From JAKJEP01 sp964580995 (GTDB lineage Bacteria; Planctomycetota; Phycisphaerae; Sedimentisphaerales; SM23-30), in the NCBI GenBank assembly GCA_964580995.1, contig CAZOMV010000002.1, forward strand, positions 1-64,000: a stretch of DNA of 64,000 bases, in the 5' to 3' direction. Below are positions 26,577 to 36,755 of this stretch, piece by piece. Positions within the stretch are counted from its first letter, which is position 1; each line of letters starts with the position of its first letter. The notes below the pieces were generated by a model. It saw only the letters and a program-made list of their open reading frames with translations. It did no database searches and had not been told where the DNA came from. The position numbers and the translations under genes were made by a program.

Positions 26577-27881
26577 ATGGAAAAAATTGCCCCGGTACGA
26601 GGAACACGTGACTTTTATCCCGAACAGATGGCGGTTCGCAACTGGATTATGGACGGCTGGCGGGCGGTGTCCCGGCGGAACGGCTTCGAGGAATACGATG
26701 CCCCGATTTTCGAATATCTCCAGCTTTACACCCAGAAAAGCGGGGAGGAAATCGTCAGCCAGTTGTTCGCCATGCAGGACCGCGGCGGCCGGGATCTGGC
26801 CATCCGCCCGGAAATCACTCCTTCCCTGGCCCGCATGATTAACCAGCAGATCCACTCCCTGCCCCGGCCGGTCAAATGGTTTTCCGTCCCGCGTTTATGC
26901 CGGGCGGAGCGGCCGCAGAAGGGGCGGCTGCGCGAATTCTTCCAGTGGAATATCGACATCATCGGGGACGACTCGCCGCTGGCGGACGCCGAATCCATCT
27001 TTACCGCCATCGATTATCTGCGCAGTGTCGGCCTGGCCAGCCGGGACGTGGTGGCGAAGATTTCCAGCCGGTCCATGCTGGCCGCCTGGCTAAAAGAATT
27101 GGGCGTACCCCCCCAGGAGCTGGACACCCTCTATGCCCTGCTGGATAAACGCGCCAAGCTACCGGAGGAAACCTTCCAGGCCCTAGCGGTCGAAAAAATT
27201 CCGGATGGTTCCTTGCGCACTAATATTTTAAGACTGATGAATATTCGTTCTCTCAACGAGCTTTTGGCGTTATCAGGCAACAGCCTCCTTCAGTCGGAAA
27301 TATTTAAGCTGAAAGATATTTTTGATTATTTAAAACTAATGGGTGTTTCTGATTATTGCGAGTTTGATATTAACGTGGTACGAGGTCTGGCCTATTATAC
27401 CGGGATGGTCTTCGAGGTCTTTGACCGCGGCGCCGAGTTTCGCGCCCTTTGCGGTGGCGGGCGCTATGATAATCTGCTGGCGGTACTAGGCGGTCCGGAG
27501 GTATCCGCCACCGGATTCGGCATGGGTGATGTAGTGCTGGAAATCCTGCTGCGTGAGAAAAATCTCCTCCAATCCGTCAAAAACGATCTGGACTTTTTTG
27601 TCATCGACGCTGGCAAGGAAACCAAAACTCAAGCTATTCAATTAACTTGTCAATTAAGAACAAAAGGATTTTCTGCCGTTTTTTCTTATAAAGTGCTGCC
27701 TCTGGGCAAACAGCTCAAACAGGCCTCCAGCCAGAAGGCCCGGTTTGCGGTGATCCTCGGCCAGGAAACCATCGACAGCCGGCAGGTAACGATCAAAGAT
27801 ATGGCCTCTGGGCTGCAAAAGACCGTCGCCCTACCGGAATTTCTGGCTGGGCCGGACAAAATTTTTACGGCAGGAACATAA
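26577..27881 (+). CDS. hisS: Histidyl-tRNA synthetase
   Basis: This class II synthetase charges tRNA-His. The 434-residue protein shows the N-terminal VRGTRDFYPEQ, motif 2 around AIRPEITPSLARM and WFSVPRLCRAERPQKGRLREF, the histidine-binding VRGLAYYTGMVFE (the commoner form is RGLDYYTG) and motif 3 TGFGMGDVVLEILL. The C-terminal anticodon-binding domain is present. It lies 17 nt after ykgJ. Confidence 0.94.
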   Translation: MEKIAPVRGTRDFYPEQMAVRNWIMDGWRAVSRRNGFEEYDAPIFEYLQLYTQKSGEEIVSQLFAMQDRGGRDLAIRPEITPSLARMINQQIHSLPRPVKWFSVPRLCRAERPQKGRLREFFQWNIDIIGDDSPLADAESIFTAIDYLRSVGLASRDVVAKISSRSMLAAWLKELGVPPQELDTLYALLDKRAKLPEETFQALAVEKIPDGSLRTNILRLMNIRSLNELLALSGNSLLQSEIFKLKDIFDYLKLMGVSDYCEFDINVVRGLAYYTGMVFEVFDRGAEFRALCGGGRYDNLLAVLGGPEVSATGFGMGDVVLEILLREKNLLQSVKNDLDFFVIDAGKETKTQAIQLTCQLRTKGFSAVFSYKVLPLGKQLKQASSQKARFAVILGQETIDSRQVTIKDMASGLQKTVALPEFLAGPDKIFTAGT

Positions 27882-27928
27882 CGGTACGTGAAATTCGATT
27901 TTTTTCGCCGCCGGGCGGAAGGGCAGCC

Positions 27929-28444
27929 ATGAGCAATCGGGGCTATCATTACGAGCAGGCATTCGAGGATTATCTGCAGCGCCGCCGGATTTCCTACGTT
28001 CCCATCAGCCAGGTGCGCAAGGCCCAATTTGCTGATGTAAAAATCAAAAGTTTCGACTATATCATCTATCCGAACCATAAGACCCCGATTCTGGCCGATC
28101 TCAAGGGCCGGAAATTCTCCTGCCGGGCTTTTCAGCAGAACCGGTCCGGCCCTTCGTGGCTGCCGCGCGAGGATGTGGAGGATTTGAAAAAATGGGAGGA
28201 GATCTTCGGCACCGGCCATCTGGCGATGTTTGTCTTCGCCTACTGGCTCCACGACAGCCCTCACCGGCTGGACCACCCGCAGGTACACTGCCACGAACAG
28301 CGCCATTATGCCTTCGTCGCGGCCGAGCTGGAACCGTATCTGCTTCATATGAAACGGCGCAGCCCAAGCTGGAAAACAGTTTATGTCCCCAGCAAAAGGT
28401 TTGCGGTTTTCGCCCGGCCTTTTGGCTCGTTTATCCGCCGCTAA
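27929..28444 (+). CDS. HYExAFE family protein
   Basis: The 171-residue protein carries the motif after which the family is named, here HYEQAFEDYLQRR at the N-terminus. FDYIIYPNHKTPILADLKGR resembles the core of a restriction-endonuclease-like fold (D, then DxK), which is my inference. I know the family mainly from Planctomycetes. Its role is unknown. It follows hisS by 47 nt and converges with polA, with only 3 nt between them. Confidence 0.75.
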   Translation: MSNRGYHYEQAFEDYLQRRRISYVPISQVRKAQFADVKIKSFDYIIYPNHKTPILADLKGRKFSCRAFQQNRSGPSWLPREDVEDLKKWEEIFGTGHLAMFVFAYWLHDSPHRLDHPQVHCHEQRHYAFVAAELEPYLLHMKRRSPSWKTVYVPSKRFAVFARPFGSFIRR

Positions 28445-28447
28445 ACC

Positions 28448-31183
28448 TCATTTGCATTCGAGCCAGTTTTTCCCCCAACTGACATCCACTACCACCGGAA
28501 TATCCAGCTTCAGAGCCTCCGCCATCTCTTGACGCACGATCTGGCTGCAGGTCTCGGCCTGTTTTTCCGGCACCTCAAACACCAGCTCGTCATGCACCTG
28601 GAGAATCATCTTCAAATCCAGCTTTTCCTTTTTTGTGCGCCGGTAGATATTGACCATCGCCACCTTGATTAAATCCGCCGCCGAACCCTGGATCACAGTA
28701 TTGACGGCCATGCGCTCCGCCAGTTTTCGGCTGCCCTGGTTACGGCTGTTCAGATCGGGAATCAGCCGCTGGCGACCCAGAATCGTCCGCACGAAACCGT
28801 CCCGGCGGGCCTGGTCAATGACATGATCCATAAACTCCCGGATGCGCGGGTAACGGGCAAAATAATCGTCAATAAACCGCTGGGCCTCCTGAACGGAAAT
28901 GCCGATCCCGCGGCTGAGGCCATAGGCGGTCTGGCCGTAGATAATACCGAAGTTCACCGCTTTGGCCTTGCTGCGCTGGGCTTTATCAACCTGTTCCAGC
29001 GGAATTCCGTTCACCTGGGCGGCGACAAACCGGTGGATATCCTGATTGGCCAGAAACGCCTCCCGCAGGGCCGCATCGCCGCTGTAGTGAGCCAGCATCC
29101 GCAGCTCGATCTGCGAATAATCCGCCGCCAGCAGTACATACTCCGGGCGACCCGGCACAAAAGCCCGCCGGATTTCCTGCCCCAGCTCCGAACGGATGGG
29201 GATATTTTGCAGGTTGGGATTGCTGCTGCTGAGCCGGCCGGTACTGGTCACCGCCTGATTGAACGAGGCATGGACTCGCCCGGTGGCGGAGCAGATCATC
29301 GTGGGCAGCTTGTCCACATAGGTATTCTTCAACTTGCTGAGCTTGCGGTATTCCAGAACCAGAGCCGGGACCGGATGCAGCCAGCGAAGGGCCTCCAGTA
29401 CTTCCTGATCCGTTGACTGTCCCTCCTTGGTCTTCTTCACCGGCGTCAGGCCGATCCTGCCAAAGAGCACTTCGGATAGCTGTTTCGGGGAGTCGATGTT
29501 GAACGAGCAGCCTGCCTCTTTGTAAATTTCTTCGACTAGCTCTTCCATTCGATCCACAATCTGCTTGTTGAGTTTCTTGAGCCATGGAAGGTCCAGAGCC
29601 GTGCCGTTATATTCCATTTCCGCCAGTACGGAGACCAGGGGCATTTCCACCTGCTGGAACAGTTGCCGCAGCGATTCATCCGTAAACCGTGGTTCCAGAA
29701 TCTGCCGCAGCCGCCAGGTAATATCCGCATCTTCGGCGGCATAATCACAAGCCTGCTGGGTATCGACCATATCGAAGGTAATCTGATTTTTCCCCTTGCC
29801 GATCAGCGACTCGATTTTGATCGTTTCGTGACCGAGCCAATCCAGCGCCAGAATATCTAGATTATGCTGATTCCGCAGCGGGTCCAAAAGATACGAGGCC
29901 ACCATGGTGTCAAACTCCACCCCCGCCAGCTCGACTCCGGCACAGCGGAAGACTACCATGTCATATTTGATATTCTGCCCGGTCTTTTTGATTTGCGGAT
30001 CGGTGAGGATGCCGTGCAGCCGCTCCAGCGTTTTCCGCGGATCCAGATGCCCCTGGCCCAGCGAGACCCGCACCGGCAGATAAAACGCCCGGCCCGGCTG
30101 CCAGGAAAAACTCATCCCCACCAACTGCGCCTGCACAGGATTAAGGCCGGTGGTTTCTGTATCCAAGGCAAACTTTTTCTGAGCCGTCAACTCCTGATAA
30201 AACGTTTCGAACTTCTCTTCCGTATCGATCAGATGATAATCCGGCTTTTCAATTTTCAAAACGGATGGTTCGGAATAGGAAAAAAGGGTATCCCCGGTTT
30301 CTGCGCTGGCTGCCTCCTCTGCCCCGGCGATACCTTCCAACTGCGTCAGCAGCCGGCTGAAATTCAGATGTTTGAAAATCTGGATCAGATCGGCCCGGTT
30401 CACCGGCTTGACCGCCAGCTCGGACCAGTCAATGGCCAGCGGTACCTGCCGGTTGATCGTCACCAACCGGCGGGAAAGATCCAGTTGTTCGGTTGCGGCC
30501 CGGAGATTTTCCCCGCGCTTGCCTTTAATCGCATCCTTGTTTTCCAGAAGTTTTTCGAGCGAGCCATACTGTTCAATCCACTGCAGGGCAGTTTTAGGCC
30601 CCACATCCGCCACCCCCGGCACATTGTCGGAGGTGTCACCCACCAGGGTCAGCACATCGATCACCTGCTCCGGTGTGATGCCCTTGTTTTCTTTCAGGGC
30701 TGCCAAATCAGTTACGGTTTCCGACTTCGGGTCATACATGGAAACTTTTTCGGTCATCAACTGCTCCAGATCCTTGTCCTTCGAACAGATAAAAACCTCA
30801 CAGCCTTTTTTAGCCGCCGCCACCACCAGGGTTCCAATCACATCATCCGCTTCAAACCCATCCACCCGAAAAATCGGAATATTCATCGCAGTGAGAATAT
30901 GCTCGATTCGGTCGATCTGCGGCGGCAGTTCCTCCGGCATCTCCGGACGATTGGCCTTGTACGGCTCGTACATCTCATGGCGAAAGGTCTTGCCCTTACT
31001 GTCCATCGCCACCGCCAGAAAATCCGGTTGGCGCTGCTTGATAATCTTCAGCAGCATTGTGGTAAAAATATAGGTTGCCTTGGTCGGTTCCCCATCCGGC
31101 GCGGTCAGGTTTCCCTGAATCGGCGCAAATAAAGCCGCGTAAATCTGGGCGTGACCATCGATAATATAGAACGTTTGAGACAT
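28448..31183 (-). CDS. polA: DNA polymerase I
   Basis: PolA fills gaps and removes RNA primers. The 911-residue protein keeps all three parts: 5' nuclease (residues 1-290, YIIDGHAQIY, DGFEADDVIGT), an apparently active 3'-5' exonuclease (DTETTGLNP, NIKYDMVVF, YAAEDADIT) and the polymerase (DYSQIELRMLAHYSGD, RSKAKAVNFGIIYG, QVHDELVFEVPE). ATG at 31183 (MSQTFYIIDG) is preferred to an upstream start. A terminator lies between it and pheT upstream, so it has its own promoter. Confidence 0.95.
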   Translation of the reverse strand: MSQTFYIIDGHAQIYAALFAPIQGNLTAPDGEPTKATYIFTTMLLKIIKQRQPDFLAVAMDSKGKTFRHEMYEPYKANRPEMPEELPPQIDRIEHILTAMNIPIFRVDGFEADDVIGTLVVAAAKKGCEVFICSKDKDLEQLMTEKVSMYDPKSETVTDLAALKENKGITPEQVIDVLTLVGDTSDNVPGVADVGPKTALQWIEQYGSLEKLLENKDAIKGKRGENLRAATEQLDLSRRLVTINRQVPLAIDWSELAVKPVNRADLIQIFKHLNFSRLLTQLEGIAGAEEAASAETGDTLFSYSEPSVLKIEKPDYHLIDTEEKFETFYQELTAQKKFALDTETTGLNPVQAQLVGMSFSWQPGRAFYLPVRVSLGQGHLDPRKTLERLHGILTDPQIKKTGQNIKYDMVVFRCAGVELAGVEFDTMVASYLLDPLRNQHNLDILALDWLGHETIKIESLIGKGKNQITFDMVDTQQACDYAAEDADITWRLRQILEPRFTDESLRQLFQQVEMPLVSVLAEMEYNGTALDLPWLKKLNKQIVDRMEELVEEIYKEAGCSFNIDSPKQLSEVLFGRIGLTPVKKTKEGQSTDQEVLEALRWLHPVPALVLEYRKLSKLKNTYVDKLPTMICSATGRVHASFNQAVTSTGRLSSSNPNLQNIPIRSELGQEIRRAFVPGRPEYVLLAADYSQIELRMLAHYSGDAALREAFLANQDIHRFVAAQVNGIPLEQVDKAQRSKAKAVNFGIIYGQTAYGLSRGIGISVQEAQRFIDDYFARYPRIREFMDHVIDQARRDGFVRTILGRQRLIPDLNSRNQGSRKLAERMAVNTVIQGSAADLIKVAMVNIYRRTKKEKLDLKMILQVHDELVFEVPEKQAETCSQIVRQEMAEALKLDIPVVVDVSWGKNWLECK

Positions 31184-31704
31184 AGGGTTCCTTCTATCCG
31201 AACAGGCTATATTCATCTTTCATCCCTGTCAAGTTAATCAAATATTTAAGCTGCGATTCCCGCGTTAAAGGCCCCTCTCAAGATTGGTTCTTGATATTAT
31301 TAAAAAACCTGACGTGATAAGAGCCTAGCTGGTTCCCTTAGCACGTCAGGTTATTATTAACGATCCGTTCTATTTTGCAATTATATGACGAGTCAAACAA
31401 AATAGTCAAATCACAAAAGACTGTTTTCTTCCTGGTAACTAGTAAAAACCTTTCGGTTCCAAACGATTTCCCAAAATTTATCCGTCTAATATCGAAAATC
31501 TCAGATGAGTAATTGAATTCTAACAGATAGATTCATCGATGTAAAGGGGTTTAATTCTAAAATATGCAAAAACACAAAATAGCGTAAACAATTATATTAC
31601 AAGAAATTATAACTTATTTATGCGGTTTAGTCAAAAATATTTCAAAAAAGGACGTGTAATTATTCCGATAACTCGACGATTTTGAGCTATTTTCCGCTTA
31701 TTGC
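31184..31704. other. AT-rich gap between pheT and polA
   Basis: No gene is visible in this gap between two leftward genes. It holds a strong leftward terminator (31302-31352) and very AT-rich sequence around 31380-31680, where the polA promoter and pheT 3' end would lie. Confidence 0.6.
31302..31352 (-). terminator. Leftward rho-independent terminator upstream of polA
   Basis: On the minus strand AACCTGACGTG pairs perfectly with CACGTCAGGTT (31342-31352 with 31306-31316), and an inner helix (GAACC/GAGCC-type pairing) extends it. The second arm runs straight into a tract of six T. It ends leftward transcription about 350 nt after pheT, and insulates polA. Confidence 0.75.
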
Positions 31705-33720
31705 TCAGGCTCGCAGTTTTGCGTCAAACTCTTTATATAATACAGCTAATATTTTTTCCTGGCAGGCGTCCACCTGCTCGTGGGTTAGGGTTTCTTTAAC
31801 GGACCGGAATTCCATCGATAAGGTCAGGCTCTTTTTGCCCGGTTCGATTCCCTTGCCCCGGTAAATATCCACAAACCGCAGGTTCCGCAGATCCTCTATC
31901 TGCCGGGCCTGGATCGCCTGCTCCAATTTGATCCATGGAACTTCATCATCCAGAACCAGAGAAAGGTCACGCACAATACCAGGAAACCGAATTAACGGTT
32001 GAAGGGTAACTGTACCACCTTCCAGCCTGAGCAGCTCGGTAAAAGACAATTCCGCCATACAGACCTCCCGGTTCAAATCGAACAAGGTCAATATCTCTTC
32101 ACTGGCTATTCCTATCTGCCCGATTTTTTGTTCGCCCAGATACAGATGAGCAGCGGCATCCTGCCTGGCCCAGATGACCTTTCCCGGCTGACAGATTAAA
32201 CTCTGTTGATTATCCAAAAAGGCAATAATCGATTCGATAGCCCCCCGCAGATCCCGAAACGAACCATCGGTAATCAGGCCCAGATTTATCGATTCGACCG
32301 GCAGAGAATCCTTATTCTGGCTGGGTCGATGGACCGCCGCCAGCTCGAAAAACCGGCACTCTTCGTTACCCGCATCCTGATTTCGCTTGCGGACTTCCAG
32401 CAGAGAAGGCAATAAACTCGCCCGCAAGGCGTTCTTGTTCTTCCGCGAAACGTCCTTCACGCGTACCGGCTCAAAACCCGGTTCACAGAAAGGAGGCCAA
32501 TACCGGTCATCCAGAAAACCGACGTTAACCGCTTCAAAATATCCGCAGCTTTTGGCTGCCCCCGTCACTTTTTTTATGGTTCTCTGGTATTTATCTTCCG
32601 TCTTTACCGTGATTTGCAGTTCCGCTTTCGTGGGAATATGGCTATAACCATGAATCCGAATAATCTCTTCGATCAGATCCGCCTCCCGCCGGACATCCCC
32701 CCGCCAGGAGGGAATCTGACAAGTAACAATATCCTGATGGTCGTATTGCGGCTGAAAACCAAGCCGAGTCAGAATCATGACGACCCTCTCGGTTTCGATC
32801 GCAATGCCGAGTAGTTGTTTCAGCCGCGAAAGCCTCATCGGCACCGGCGGAACCTGCTTTTGTACCGGCCAGACATCTATGACTCCTGTCGCGACTTTCC
32901 CTTCGGCCAACTGCACCAGCAGTGCGGCTGCCCGCCGGGAAGCCCATTCCAACATCACCGGATCGACATTCCGCTCAAACCGGAAAGACGCCTCCGAGGC
33001 CAGTGTCAGCTCCCGCGAAGTCCGCCGAATACTCAACGGGTCAAAATGGGCACTTTCCAGCAGAATGGTTTTCGTGGTATCCACCACTTCGCTTTCCAGC
33101 CCACCCATAATCCCTGCAATCGCCATAGCTTTCTTCGCATCCGCTATAACGAGCATATTTTCTTTTAGTTCCAGGACACTATGGTCGATGCTGATGATTT
33201 TTTCGCCCGGCTTGGCTAACCGTACGATAATTCTGCCCTCATTTAAAAGATCATAATCAAAGGAGTGTAGCGGCTGACCGACTTCCATCAGCACATAATT
33301 GGTAATATCCACCACATTGTTAATAGCACGTTGTCCTATGGTCTCTAGGCGGCGGCACATCCAGTCCGGGCTGGGGCCAATTTTCACGTCAGCAATCATG
33401 CGTGCAGTATAGCGATTACAACTTCGGGGAGCTTCGTCCACCACACTTGTCCAATCCGCCACCGATTTACTCTGCTCAGGAAAGCTGACATCCGGTATTT
33501 TCAATTCCGTCCCTGTTGCCGCTGCTAATTCGCGGGCCAGTCCAATGTGACCCAGGCAGTCCGGTCGATTAGAGGTAATTTCTACATCAAGCATCCAGTC
33601 ATTCCCCACTTCTTCGTAGTTTTCCACAGGAAACCCGATCCCTGTGAATATCTCCGCCAAGTGTTCCACACTATCCTGATAATTCACATATTCCCGTAAC
33701 CATTCCAAGGATATCTTCAT
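31705..33720 (-). CDS. pheT: Phenylalanyl-tRNA synthetase beta subunit, short form
   Basis: PheT is the large subunit of the (alpha-beta)2 enzyme that charges tRNA-Phe. At 671 residues it is about 120 shorter than the E. coli protein. The N-terminal 37 residues (MKISLEWLREYVN, GIGFPVENYEEV) pass straight into the B3/4 region (EITSNRPDCLGHIGLARELA), so the EMAP/OB-type tRNA-binding domain is missing. B5 and the C-terminal anticodon-binding FDX-ACB domain (RFPGIVRDLSLVLDDEV) are present. pheS is not adjacent. The leader upstream has a GGGCC-TTCC-GGCCC hairpin. Confidence 0.93.
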   Translation of the reverse strand: MKISLEWLREYVNYQDSVEHLAEIFTGIGFPVENYEEVGNDWMLDVEITSNRPDCLGHIGLARELAAATGTELKIPDVSFPEQSKSVADWTSVVDEAPRSCNRYTARMIADVKIGPSPDWMCRRLETIGQRAINNVVDITNYVLMEVGQPLHSFDYDLLNEGRIIVRLAKPGEKIISIDHSVLELKENMLVIADAKKAMAIAGIMGGLESEVVDTTKTILLESAHFDPLSIRRTSRELTLASEASFRFERNVDPVMLEWASRRAAALLVQLAEGKVATGVIDVWPVQKQVPPVPMRLSRLKQLLGIAIETERVVMILTRLGFQPQYDHQDIVTCQIPSWRGDVRREADLIEEIIRIHGYSHIPTKAELQITVKTEDKYQRTIKKVTGAAKSCGYFEAVNVGFLDDRYWPPFCEPGFEPVRVKDVSRKNKNALRASLLPSLLEVRKRNQDAGNEECRFFELAAVHRPSQNKDSLPVESINLGLITDGSFRDLRGAIESIIAFLDNQQSLICQPGKVIWARQDAAAHLYLGEQKIGQIGIASEEILTLFDLNREVCMAELSFTELLRLEGGTVTLQPLIRFPGIVRDLSLVLDDEVPWIKLEQAIQARQIEDLRNLRFVDIYRGKGIEPGKKSLTLSMEFRSVKETLTHEQVDACQEKILAVLYKEFDAKLRA

Positions 33721-33885
33721 GTTTGTTATACCTTTATAAACATACCGAGAGCCGGGCCTTCCGGCCCTTTCAATAAACGGGCATGTTAGCTTGATCCGTC
33801 AGTTCTGTCAACAAGACCTCCGGGCGTCCGGCAAAATCCATTGGAATTGGAACAGACGTAAAAAACTTATAACTATTTGTAAAAT

Positions 33886-33965
33886 AAGGAGATATTAAGT
33901 TTAAGATACCATTGCTAACAGCCGATAATATAATAAAGCTGCGTACATGGTAAACTTATCTCCTT
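33886..33965. repeat. Inverted repeat upstream of the HD-GYP gene
   Basis: AAGGAGATA (33886-33894) and TATCTCCTT (33957-33965) are perfect inverted 9-mers with further imperfect pairing beyond them (AAGTTTA/TAAACTT). They bracket an AT-rich stretch, and the right arm ends 21 nt before the HD-GYP start. A regulatory dyad or mRNA leader fold are both possible. Confidence 0.35.
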
Positions 33966-33986
33966 AACAGGAAATCGCTTACTGCC

Positions 33987-35171
33987 ATGCTGAGAGTCCC
34001 GCTCGAACAGGCAAAAACAAACATGGTGCTGGCCCGCTCGGTGTCGAATCCGGAAAAACCCGAGCATGTCCTGCTTAAGGCCGGCTACTCTCTGGAAGAG
34101 GAAACCATCTCCAGACTGCGTTCCCTGAAAATTAAGAATATTTGGGTAAAATATCCAAATTTGGACTTTCTGGATGAAATTCTCGATCCGGAGATAGTTC
34201 ATAAACAGCAAAACTTGTATAGTACTCTAAAAAACCAGTTCTCAGAAACACAGGATCTCTGTTTAGCCAAGGTTGATTACAGTACCTACATCGAGAAAGT
34301 CAGTGAACTTTTTTCCCGATTGCTGACTCGTGAAAATTCGCCTACTTTATTTATTTCAGAACTACAAGGGGGAGCGGAAGATATCCTAGCTCATTGTACT
34401 ACCGTATCTTACCTTTCTTTACTTATGGGTCTGAGGCTGGAAAGCTATCTTATCCATGAAAGACCCAAAGTTCCCACGCACATAGCAACAGATCTTACCC
34501 CTCTGGGTGTGGGTTGTTTACTGCATGATATTGGCAAACTAACTTTGCCTGAAGATTTAAGAGGGTTTCACCTTACCGCACAGGATTTGGGCAGTCCACA
34601 GTGGCGGGTGCATACCGAGGCAGGTTACGAAATGATTCAAGGTGGTCTGGAACCTAGCGCTGCTCAGGTTGTACTTAACCATCATCAGCATTATGACGGA
34701 AGCGGCTTTCCCGCCAGAAAACGTGACATGGGCTTTATACAATCTTTTAACTCATTAAAAGGAAAGGAGATACATGTTTTCTGTCGTATTATCACTATTG
34801 CCGACAGGTTTGATGGTTTACGCCATATGCCTGATGGTGAGATTTCCCCGGTAATTATTGCCCTTAAAAGAATGAAAAATCCTGGTTATATGAAGTGGTT
34901 TGACCCAGTTATCTATCCCTTTTTTATGCAAACCGTTCCCCCGTTTGCACCTGGGGATCAAGTCACATTAAATAACAGACAACCTGTTGTCGTTACAGAA
35001 TTTAACGAAAAAGAACCCTGTCGACCGGTTGTCCGCCCTATTGATCTGTCACTCGCGGAAAAACCCGATGTTACAAATACAGTAAAAGAACCGGATATCA
35101 ATCTTGCACTGCGTACCGACCTCTATATTAAAAATATTGGTGATCTCGATGTTACAAAATATCTCTTCTAA
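33987..35171 (+). CDS. HD-GYP domain phosphodiesterase-like protein
   Basis: The 394-residue protein has an N-terminal ~130-residue region typical of HD-GYP proteins of the DUF3391 kind, then the HD-GYP domain. The HD motif is LLHDIGKLTLP near residue 178. The second signature reads NHHQHYDGSGFP near residue 231, so the GYP triad is GFP. These enzymes break down c-di-GMP. Metal-binding histidines look intact, but the change makes specificity uncertain. A C-terminal 80-residue PilZ-like or unclassified tail follows. It lies beside the possible replication origin. Confidence 0.82.
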   Translation: MLRVPLEQAKTNMVLARSVSNPEKPEHVLLKAGYSLEEETISRLRSLKIKNIWVKYPNLDFLDEILDPEIVHKQQNLYSTLKNQFSETQDLCLAKVDYSTYIEKVSELFSRLLTRENSPTLFISELQGGAEDILAHCTTVSYLSLLMGLRLESYLIHERPKVPTHIATDLTPLGVGCLLHDIGKLTLPEDLRGFHLTAQDLGSPQWRVHTEAGYEMIQGGLEPSAAQVVLNHHQHYDGSGFPARKRDMGFIQSFNSLKGKEIHVFCRIITIADRFDGLRHMPDGEISPVIIALKRMKNPGYMKWFDPVIYPFFMQTVPPFAPGDQVTLNNRQPVVVTEFNEKEPCRPVVRPIDLSLAEKPDVTNTVKEPDINLALRTDLYIKNIGDLDVTKYLF

Positions 35172-35644
35172 TTTCTCTCCCTTTTAAGAAAAATCCATTG
35201 TTTTTTTCTGTGTATAACCTGTTATTTTCCCTCCTGTAACTCTCTTGTCTCTCACCTATCAGTACTGATAACAGGGGTTTTCCGTTCGTTCCCTACTTTT
35301 CAATACTGAAAAGGATAGTTTCGTCTCCATCTAAACAACAGGTTATCCACTATTCCTTCTGCCGCAAATCGCTTTCGTTAAGCTACTTACTGACTTCTTT
35401 CCAATAGTAAACACTTCTCACAGCTTATATGAATAATACTTCTATCTTTTATATATAAAGTAATAATAATAACAGAAGAGGAATAGTTCTCCGGGAATTT
35501 CTTTAGTATCTATGTTGCTTAATTTTTCTCGCTATATATAATAACCATTTAGTTATAATTCCGGATAATGTATTCTTAATCGAATAATAAAAGCGATCCT
35601 TGAATAATCGACAGGGAACTTCGCATATAGGAGACGTCATAAAC
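35172..35644. other. Candidate replication origin (oriC) region upstream of dnaN
   Basis: This gap has no gene. It contains TGTGTATAACCTGTT (35209-35223) and, inverted, AACAGGTTATCCACT (35337-35351); the two agree at 13 of 15 positions. The first includes the DnaA-box form TTATACACA, the second TTATCCACT, one base off the consensus TTATCCACA. Very AT-rich sequence follows (about 35430-35610), suitable for unwinding. dnaN, dciA and gyrB lie just to the right. Against this, dnaA and recF are absent, only two boxes are clear, and the base skew does not change sharply here. Confidence 0.4.
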
Positions 35645-36748
35645 ATGAATGTGAAATGCAATCGGGCGGCATTGTTTGAAGCGGTTCAGCTGGCTTCTTC
35701 GATTGTACCATCGAGAACGCCCAAGGAAGTTCTTCGTTGTGCGAAAATCGAAGCTTTGCAGGATGGCCAAAAAGTGGTTGTAACGGCCACAGATAATGAA
35801 ATAACCATCAAATATATCATTTCACAGGTACAGGTGGTTTCCCCGGGTTCTACAGTTGTGCCTGCGGATCGGATTACCGCAATTTTGAGGGAAAGCAGCG
35901 ATGAAATGGTCAATCTGGAGGTCGAAGAGATGACTTGCCAGGTGGTCGGGCAGGACAGCCGTTTTCGAATCTATGGGTATGATCCTGCGGATTTTCCAGT
36001 AATCGATTCACAGGAAAAAGAGGGAGCAATCCAAATCCGTGCGGAAGTTTTGAAGAAAATGATACACCGGACGGTTTTTGCTGCAGCTCGGGAGCACACC
36101 CGGTATGCGATCAATGGGATCTTGTGGGAACGGCGAGGTAAAAAATTACGCATGGTTGGCACGGACGGACGGCGTCTGGCTCAGATCGATGGAGAATTAG
36201 GCAAGGCAGCCAAAGAAGAGGAACAGGCGGCGATTGTTCCTATAAAAGTCATGATGGTTCTGGAGCGTATACTACATGACCCTGAAGAGAAAATAGAGGT
36301 TAGCTTTACTGGGAATCAGGTTAATGTGTCTACGTCGCTGGTGGAAGTCTCCGGGAATCTGGTTCAGGGAAGGTTTCCCAAATATGAGGATGTGATACCC
36401 ACCGATTGTGATAAAAAAGTGATTATTACTACCGAGCCGTTACGCAGCGCCGTGCGACGGGTGTCTCTCCTTACCAACGATCATTCCAAGGGAATTCTTC
36501 TGGAATTTTCGGAAGGGAAACTCTGTCTTTCTTCCAGTACGCCAGAAGCGGGCGATGCGGAAGTTACCATGCCGATAGAGTATAAATACAGCCAGGAAAA
36601 AATCGGTTTCAACCCGCAATATCTATTGGAAGTTCTCCGTGTGGTAGATGATACGGAAGTAGTTTTTGAGTTTTCAGACGGGAGCAGACCGGGAATCTTG
36701 CGCAGCGGCAGGGATTTTCTATACGTACTTATGCCTGTGGCAGTGTAG
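35645..36748 (+). CDS. dnaN: DNA polymerase III beta subunit (sliding clamp)
   Basis: DnaN forms the ring that holds replicative polymerase on DNA. The 367-residue protein has the three clamp domains, with MNVKCNRAALFEAVQLASSI at the start, ATDNEITIKYII, GTDGRRLAQIDGEL and the C-terminal YVLMPVAV. ATG 35645 with AGGAGA upstream is preferred over an in-frame ATG at 35600. dciA begins 7 nt after the stop. Confidence 0.96.
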   Translation: MNVKCNRAALFEAVQLASSIVPSRTPKEVLRCAKIEALQDGQKVVVTATDNEITIKYIISQVQVVSPGSTVVPADRITAILRESSDEMVNLEVEEMTCQVVGQDSRFRIYGYDPADFPVIDSQEKEGAIQIRAEVLKKMIHRTVFAAAREHTRYAINGILWERRGKKLRMVGTDGRRLAQIDGELGKAAKEEEQAAIVPIKVMMVLERILHDPEEKIEVSFTGNQVNVSTSLVEVSGNLVQGRFPKYEDVIPTDCDKKVIITTEPLRSAVRRVSLLTNDHSKGILLEFSEGKLCLSSSTPEAGDAEVTMPIEYKYSQEKIGFNPQYLLEVLRVVDDTEVVFEFSDGSRPGILRSGRDFLYVLMPVAV

Positions 36749-36755
36749 CAGTAAA

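Noticed and set aside
33754..33767. GGGCC-TTCC-GGCCC hairpin in the pheT leader as a T-box
   Set aside because: The T-box stem I, specifier and antiterminator features are not present.
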